Below, piece after piece: positions 59,096 through 64,000 of a stretch of 64,000 nt of DNA. The DNA comes from Cryomorpha sp963836915. Its GTDB lineage: Bacteria; Bacteroidota; Bacteroidia; Flavobacteriales_D; Cryomorphaceae. The position numbers and the translations under genes were made by a program. The notes beneath the pieces are model-generated. The model did not search any database. It was given only the letters and a program-made list of their open reading frames with translations, and was not told the DNA's origin. Where the stretch lies: NCBI GenBank assembly GCA_963836915.1, contig CAWILH010000002.1, positions 2,480,001 to 2,544,000 on the forward strand, written 5' to 3'. How positions within the stretch are numbered: the stretch's first letter is position 1; the number at the start of each line of letters is the position of its first letter.

Positions 59096-61408
59096 CTATT
59101 CAATTATTAAAATTTCGCTTCGCAAGCTTCTTATCATTTCAGACAGTCTAATATAAAGGTTCATGCGGGATTTTTCAGAATTATTCTCACCCGGTATGTC
59201 TACACCGTTAAAAGCGTTTAAAATTTCATTTAAGTTCAAAATCTCCAGCGTTGGCTTAAGGCGATGTGCTGCCGGTTTCATTCGCCCGCTGGAGTCATAG
59301 ATTTCGGCATCAGCCATTTCCAAGAATCTGGTTATTTCAAAATCAGCCGATTGCAGCAATTTAAGATAAAATGCCGGATCACCATCAGCCATTTCTTTAA
59401 TTTTATTAAATGAGCAATGGGTCGGAGCTTGCGCACCGTTCTTGAGCAAGGGCTTTTCGGTATTTCTTTCAGCTAAAAAATCACGCTTAAGTTGCTTGCC
59501 GATTTCACGAAGCAACGCACTCTGATCTATCGGCTTTGGGAGCACTGCATTTATCCCACTTGCGTCTGTTTTTGCCCTAATCTGAGAAATATTACCAGCC
59601 GTAAGCGCCACGATAGGTATATCAGGGTCGAGATCTCTAATAGTTCTGCCAGCTTCAAATCCATTCATAATAGGCATTTGAATATCGAGTATCACCATAT
59701 CGGGATGTTCTGCCTTAAAAGCTTCTACTGCCTCAAGTCCATTTTTAACCGTTATTATCTCGGCTCCCCAAAATTCCATGAGCTTTTCAATCACCAGCAG
59801 ATTGAGATGGTTATCATCTGCCAATACTATTTTTATGCCGCGCAATATCTCGCGAGATAAGGCATTACTTCCGCTCTGCGGCACAGCGCCCGCCACCCGC
59901 TTCTTATCAGATACCGGAAGGCTTAGCGAAAAGCTAAACACCGATCCTTTTCCGGGCTGGCTTTGCAAGGCTATGGTACCATTCATCAATGTGACCAGAC
60001 CATCAGATATACTGAGCCCCAAGCCGGTGCCACCGAAGTATTCGTGCACATCATCGGCACTTTGCTTAAATCTATGAAATATTCTCTTGTGCTTATCGAG
60101 GGGGATACCAATACCCGTATCGGCCACTTCAAAGTATATTTGAACATTCGTTGCATCGGCATCAAGTCTTTTCAAGGCTATTGAAACTTCACCTTTTTCG
60201 GTAAATTTAATTGCATTTCCCGCAAGGTTCAACAGTACCTGGTTCAGCCGCTTGCCATCGGCCACTATAAAATCGGGAATTTCGGCATCGAGCGAAAGGT
60301 TGAATCCTATTGCCTTTTTATCGGCGCTGGCTTGGAGCGAATTCTTTATGGCGCCGAGCAGCCTTTTCAAATCTACCGGCTTTGGCTGTAGCTGCAATTC
60401 ATTGTGCTGTATCTTACTGAGATCGAGAATATCGTTTATCAGATCGAGCAGGTTCTTGCTAGAATATTCCAGCGCTTCTAGGTATGCCAGTTGATCTTGC
60501 CGCGGTTGCTCATTTTGAAGTATTTGAACCATATTAACCACCACATTCAGCGGTGTGCGCAGCTCGTGACTTACCGTAGAGAGAAACTCTTCTTGCGCCC
60601 GGGCTGCAGAGATCGTATCGTCTTTTAATCTGGTAAGATCACGGTTTTCGTCCAGTAGAAATTGCTCGTACTCTTTTTGTATCGAGATATCTTGAAACAG
60701 GCCGTAGAACTTCACTGTATTGCCATTTTCACGCACAGGATGCATGATAGTCCGCACCCATTTTTTTACCCCTTTGGCACTGATTATTCTCACCTTCAGA
60801 TCGGAGGATTCACCTGTAGCCATAGATTTTTCCAGTCCTTGTTGAACGATTATTTTAGACTCTGCGTCGTAAAAGTCCACTGCCGTCTCAAAGTCGGGCA
60901 CATAATCATCTGCGGCATCGTGAATACGTCTGGTCAGTTCAGACCATTGAATATCTCCGGTGCGCAGATCAAACTCCCAAGTACCGATCTCGGCAATGCC
61001 CTGCACTTCAAAGATCATTTTCTCTTTTTGAGCCAGATCTTCTTGCAGCTTGACCCTATCGGTGATATCCCGAGCCATGCCGCGCACCCCATAGACCCGC
61101 TCATCGTCGTCGCGCAACACCTGTACTTTTTGACCCAGCCAAATCTGCTTTCCGTGCTTTCCTACCATCGGAAACTCAAGATAAGAATGGCGCAACCCCA
61201 TTTCGCGCTGCACTTTATAATAGCGTACTACCCTATCGCGCCAGTCTTCGGCTACTATTTCCCAATAGTGTAGCTCCAGCAATTCTGGCAGGGAATAACC
61301 CGATAATTCCAATAGCATGGCATTGCCGTAACTAAACCGGCTCCTACTATTAAGCTCATAAATAATATCGTTGTGAGATTCTACAATCTCCTTGTAATTA
61401 ACTTCCAT
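59096..61408 (-). CDS. Hybrid sensor histidine kinase (PAS-PAS-HisKA-HATPase-REC-HPt)
   Basis: 770 residues, soluble. Two PAS/PAC sensor domains (YGNAMLLELSGYSLPELLEL; IGTWEFDLRTGDIQWSELT), a short coiled coil, HisKA with SHELRTPLNVVVN (His near residue 280), a HATPase domain with LLNLAGNAIKF, DTGIGI and GGTGLGLSI, a receiver domain (IVLADDNHLNLLV, VILDIQMPIMNGF, Asp near 572), and a C-terminal HPt-like domain (MKPAAHRLKPTLEILN, His near 715). The set supports an internal His-Asp-His relay to the LytTR regulator encoded immediately downstream. The PAS domains suggest a redox, light or small-molecule signal; the ligand is unknown. Confidence 0.93.
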   Translation of the reverse strand: MEVNYKEIVESHNDIIYELNSRSRFSYGNAMLLELSGYSLPELLELHYWEIVAEDWRDRVVRYYKVQREMGLRHSYLEFPMVGKHGKQIWLGQKVQVLRDDDERVYGVRGMARDITDRVKLQEDLAQKEKMIFEVQGIAEIGTWEFDLRTGDIQWSELTRRIHDAADDYVPDFETAVDFYDAESKIIVQQGLEKSMATGESSDLKVRIISAKGVKKWVRTIMHPVRENGNTVKFYGLFQDISIQKEYEQFLLDENRDLTRLKDDTISAARAQEEFLSTVSHELRTPLNVVVNMVQILQNEQPRQDQLAYLEALEYSSKNLLDLINDILDLSKIQHNELQLQPKPVDLKRLLGAIKNSLQASADKKAIGFNLSLDAEIPDFIVADGKRLNQVLLNLAGNAIKFTEKGEVSIALKRLDADATNVQIYFEVADTGIGIPLDKHKRIFHRFKQSADDVHEYFGGTGLGLSISDGLVTLMNGTIALQSQPGKGSVFSFSLSLPVSDKKRVAGAVPQSGSNALSREILRGIKIVLADDNHLNLLVIEKLMEFWGAEIITVKNGLEAVEAFKAEHPDMVILDIQMPIMNGFEAGRTIRDLDPDIPIVALTAGNISQIRAKTDASGINAVLPKPIDQSALLREIGKQLKRDFLAERNTEKPLLKNGAQAPTHCSFNKIKEMADGDPAFYLKLLQSADFEITRFLEMADAEIYDSSGRMKPAAHRLKPTLEILNLNEILNAFNGVDIPGENNSEKSRMNLYIRLSEMIRSLRSEILIIE

Positions 61409-61564
61409 AGCTGCGATAATCCTTCTTCTGGCTAATACTCAAAGTTAAAGGAGTTCTGATCGATTTTCCTTTCGACTTTACGGAAGTTTTAAAATTTAAT
61501 CCTGTAAAAGATAGGCTCGGGGATGGATAAAGTCTTGGTAATTCTATTGAGGGCGGGCATTTGC

Positions 61565-62455
61565 CTATTTGAGAAATCGTAATGCATCTTCTATTTTCGG
61601 ATAGCTAAATTGAAATCCGCTTTGCATTAATTTTCCGGGGTATACCTTTCTGCTTTTCAGCAGAAGCTCTGTCTCTGTGCCCAATATCATGGCTCCGATT
61701 TCGAGAAGCGCCACGGGCTGGGAAATGCCAAATGGCATGCGGTATTTTTTGCGCAGCGCCTTCATGAGCGTTTCGTTTCCGATGGGATGGGGGCTGGTGA
61801 TATTTACCGCTCCATCCAGCTCATCATGGTCTATCACAAACTGCACGGCCGCGCAGAAATCGGCGATATGGATCCAGCTCACCATTTGATTGCCGCGGCC
61901 TTGCCGGCTACCAAGACCCACCTTGGTGACTCCTTTTAATTTGGGGAAGGCGCCACCACCATTGCCCAGCACGATAGATGTACGGAGGGCTACCTGCCGC
62001 ATTTCGGGATAGGTCTTTGCGAAAAATTCAAGCTCCCAGCTCTTGCATATATTCATTGAAAAATCATCGCCCACCCTTCCCGTATCTTCTGTCATCAATT
62101 CTGTCTCGGCGTGGATATAGATCGTCGCGCTGCTCGCATTGATCCATAATTTTGGTTTTCTGGCTGCCGCCAAAATTGCTTCATGCAGCACATGAGTCGG
62201 CTCTATGCGCGATGATAAGATCTGCGCTTTGTTCTTTGCCGTGTATCTGCAATCTACCGATTTGCCGCTAAGGTTGAGCAATACATCGGCACCTTCTATG
62301 ACTCTTATCCAATCGCCCAGTGTCTTTCCATCCCAACCTATTTCTTCCTGGCCGGGTTTTCGCGAAAGCACGGAGACCTGATGCCCACTGGCCTTAAAAT
62401 ATTTCTTTAGTTCTGTTCCGAGGAAACCACTTCCCCCTGCGAGTAGGATGTTCAT
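61565..62455 (-). CDS. TIGR01777-family NAD-binding epimerase-like protein
   Basis: 296 residues. The extended short-chain dehydrogenase fold starts MNILLAGGSGFLGTELKKYF, with the Rossmann GGxGFLG motif. Family-specific phrases follow: VLLNLSGKSVDCRYTAKNK, SSRIEPTHVLHEAI, LWINASSATIYIHA, LRTSIVLGNGGGAFPKL and MVSWIHIADFCAAVQFVI. The C-terminal DUF1731 ends FSYPKIEDALRFLK. The substrate of the family is not known. It begins one base after the DCC-family gene stop and is probably co-transcribed with it and the GbsR-type regulator. Confidence 0.92.
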   Translation of the reverse strand: MNILLAGGSGFLGTELKKYFKASGHQVSVLSRKPGQEEIGWDGKTLGDWIRVIEGADVLLNLSGKSVDCRYTAKNKAQILSSRIEPTHVLHEAILAAARKPKLWINASSATIYIHAETELMTEDTGRVGDDFSMNICKSWELEFFAKTYPEMRQVALRTSIVLGNGGGAFPKLKGVTKVGLGSRQGRGNQMVSWIHIADFCAAVQFVIDHDELDGAVNITSPHPIGNETLMKALRKKYRMPFGISQPVALLEIGAMILGTETELLLKSRKVYPGKLMQSGFQFSYPKIEDALRFLK

Positions 62456-62456
62456 T

Positions 62457-63281
62457 TTAGTAAAATAATAAGATGTATAAAATCAAGATTACCATGCGGT
62501 ATGCCACCCAACTGAGCGTGGCACCGATGGGCAGCCCCAAGGTTTTAGAACGCCCCAGATGCTCTTTGATCATGAGGGCCACTACGAGGGCAAAGGAGAT
62601 CATCAGATAGACCGGGCTTAGGCCGAGCATAGAAAAAATCAATAGTGCAGGAAGGAGTAAAAGTCCGCCCAATAAAGAGACGGTCGACATGTTACCAAGG
62701 TAATCCATGGATCTGACCTTGTGAAATACCATCACGTAAAGGCCCTGCCAAAGGATCTGTCCGAAGCACATGGCATATTCAAAATAGGGAGAGGTTCCTG
62801 TACCGAAATACGCTGCAATGGGGCTGGCGATTTTCGAAAGTACCCAGCCTGTAAAAACTGCGCTGAGCAGTATATACAGCCACCGGTACGCTGCATGGTA
62901 GGCCGGCGTGCAATCTACAGAATACCCAGTTTCAGATGCGGGAGCTATCACCTTTCGGTTAAAAGAAATAAAGCGATAGAATTTATGAAGGATGAAAAAG
63001 ACCGGTACAAAACGCATCAACTTGCCCAATAATGGTCTGTTTTGACTTAAGATACTTATGAAAGCGTCGATCCCATATAGCGTGGTGGCTGATTGAAGAT
63101 CGTGAAAGGCGATCTCGGATTTGGCTCTCTCCAGGTCAATTTTCCCGACCCACTCGCCCGCTACCTTTTGATAAGGGGCAATGGCATTGGCTTCTATCAA
63201 GCCAAATTTCACAAAGCCGTTTCCATAGATCCTGCACATGGGACAATCTGCATCGATGAGTAATTTTTTATTGCTTAACAT
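62457..63281 (-). CDS. DCC-family thiol-disulfide oxidoreductase-like membrane protein
   Basis: 274 residues. The N-terminal motif LLIDADCPMCRIYGNGFVKF carries the D-x-x-C-P-x-C signature of DCC1-like (DUF393) proteins, with Cys13 and Cys16. The rest has four or five hydrophobic helices (WLYILLSAVFTGWVLSKI, TVSLLGGLLLLPALLIFSML, SPVYLMISFALVVALMI), so the thioredoxin-like head is fused to a membrane domain. Function is unknown; the Cys pair suggests redox exchange. It lies between the GbsR-type regulator and the TIGR01777 gene, an arrangement common in Bacteroidota. Confidence 0.85.
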   Translation of the reverse strand: MLSNKKLLIDADCPMCRIYGNGFVKFGLIEANAIAPYQKVAGEWVGKIDLERAKSEIAFHDLQSATTLYGIDAFISILSQNRPLLGKLMRFVPVFFILHKFYRFISFNRKVIAPASETGYSVDCTPAYHAAYRWLYILLSAVFTGWVLSKIASPIAAYFGTGTSPYFEYAMCFGQILWQGLYVMVFHKVRSMDYLGNMSTVSLLGGLLLLPALLIFSMLGLSPVYLMISFALVVALMIKEHLGRSKTLGLPIGATLSWVAYRMVILILYILLFY

Positions 63282-63324
63282 AATAGAATATTTAGATATT
63301 ATTGAAAGTTTACGACGAAAAAAA

Positions 63325-63831
63325 TCAGGATAGTATTTTCATCATTTTCTTGAGGAAGATATTATCGTTCATCTTCACCATCAACTCACTCAGCTTATCG
63401 ATTTGCTGTACAAATTCTTCAAGGTCTTTCACCATTTTCTGAAAGTGCTTTACATCATTCTTTTCCCCTACCAGGGCAGCCGCCTTATACTTGGCCAGAA
63501 AATCTTGGATAGGTTGAAGCTCTCTTTTCTTGCGCTCGTTTACGATGTTTCGCGCTATGGCGTAGATGTCGTGATTGGCTATGAAAAACTCTTTTCGTTC
63601 GCCGATGATATTCTGCTTGGTTACAAGCTTCCAGTTCGAAAGTTCCCGAAGGTTAATGTTCACATTGCCACGTGATAATTGGATGCGCTCCATGATCTCT
63701 TCGGCGCTCAGCTCATCCTTGGTAGATAGCAGCAATGCATGTATCTGCGCCATACTTTTAGGGATGCCCCATGCAGAGCCAAGCGCTCCCCAAGTTTGAA
63801 CAAAATCCATACGTGCATCTTCTATTTTCAT
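63325..63831 (-). CDS. GbsR/MarR-family transcriptional regulator
   Basis: 168 residues. The sequence follows the GbsR group of the MarR superfamily: FVQTWGALGSAWGIPKSMAQ, IHALLLSTKDELSAEEIMER, the recognition helix LSRGNVNINLRELSNWKLVT, and the wing GERKEFFIAN. A helical C-terminus follows (KHFQKMVKDLEEFVQQIDKL). It heads the cluster with the DCC and TIGR01777 genes and probably represses itself through the perfect 22-base palindrome at 63857-63878. Confidence 0.92.
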   Translation of the reverse strand: MKIEDARMDFVQTWGALGSAWGIPKSMAQIHALLLSTKDELSAEEIMERIQLSRGNVNINLRELSNWKLVTKQNIIGERKEFFIANHDIYAIARNIVNERKKRELQPIQDFLAKYKAAALVGEKNDVKHFQKMVKDLEEFVQQIDKLSELMVKMNDNIFLKKMMKILS

Positions 63832-63835
63832 AGTT

Positions 63836-63878
63836 CAAAGATACTATATTTTCTGAACTTTCAAAATATTTTGAAAGT
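63836..63878 (-). promoter_or_regulatory. Promoter and palindromic operator of the GbsR-type gene
   Basis: Minus strand: TTTG (+ strand 63862-63865), 18 bases, TATCTTTG (63836-63843), the Bacteroidota promoter pattern, ending 4 bases before the ATG. A perfect 22-base palindrome with arms ACTTTCAAAAT and ATTTTGAAAGT (63857-63878) covers the -33 box. Binding of the encoded regulator there would block transcription. Confidence 0.75.
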
Positions 63879-63928
63879 ATATATTTCATTATTGAGAAAT
63901 TCAAGCGTAAAGCCACAGTGGCTTGCCC

Positions 63929-64000
63929 CTAGCGACTTTCTACGCGTGACCCTTCCCCAACTAGCGCAATAAGCTCGGCCACACCAGCTTCATAGCTCTC
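63929..64000 (-). CDS. C-terminal end of an unidentified gene
   Basis: On the minus strand the window edge opens in a frame reading ESYEAGVAELIALVGEGSR then VESR and a TAG stop at 63929-63931. Its residue composition looks like real coding sequence, but 23 residues are too few to name a family. It would be transcribed toward the GbsR-type gene. Confidence 0.3.
   Translation of the reverse strand, partial: ESYEAGVAELIALVGEGSRVESR

Overview
The window looks like a chromosomal segment from a marine or environmental member of the Bacteroidota, closest in style to Flavobacteriales, Cryomorphaceae or Cytophagales. The evidence is several secreted proteins with type IX secretion (T9SS) C-terminal sorting domains, two PorP/SprF-family proteins, a gliding-motility-type OmpA protein, LytTR signalling, and promoters of the Bacteroidota type (TTTG, about 19 bases, TAnnTTTG). 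No rRNA, tRNA or CRISPR array was recognised.

Layout. 1-2316: the end of a frameshifted trypsin-like protease gene, a possibly structured noncoding stretch and a small secreted protein. 2317-12990: an AT-richer defence island. It holds a type I restriction-modification operon (hsdM, hsdS, a DUF3800 gene, hsdR), followed directly by three small TIR-like genes. The middle TIR-like protein carries membrane helices. After these come a HipBST-type toxin-antitoxin operon with four operator palindromes, a long inverted repeat and a decayed zeta-toxin gene. The three-gene TIR/membrane module (8834-10521) is my best candidate for an undescribed system. 12991-21759: a T9SS-exported beta-propeller protein, three tandem YCF48-like propeller paralogues and a ChaN-like protein. 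21923-34339: a giant surface protein of about 3,800 residues with some 35 repeats of 88 residues and a type B T9SS tail, with its PorP/SprF partner. 34542-36227: a flavin-binding-type stress protein and a PadR regulator/membrane protein pair.

36421-42078: a MITE-like hairpin element, then a six-gene Zn/Mn ABC uptake operon (TroA-type binding protein, ATPase, permease fused to a DtxR-like regulator, outer-membrane barrel, second permease, DtxR/MntR regulator). A DtxR-type palindrome overlaps its promoter. 42094-56769 (minus strand): a small lipoprotein, then a second T9SS module in transcription order giant protein (about 3,620 residues), PorP/SprF, OmpA/PD40. The giant gene contains a 22-unit tandem array of near-identical 291-bp repeats. 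57137-64000: a GAF protein with a degenerate histidine-kinase core, a LytTR regulator with a hybrid histidine kinase, and a GbsR/MarR-DCC-TIGR01777 cluster.

At least eight otherwise intact genes or gene segments are interrupted by one- or two-base indels. Several of these lie in short homopolymers. This suggests residual sequencing error in the assembly, though real frameshifts cannot be excluded. Those genes are described here as single units with the break positions given.
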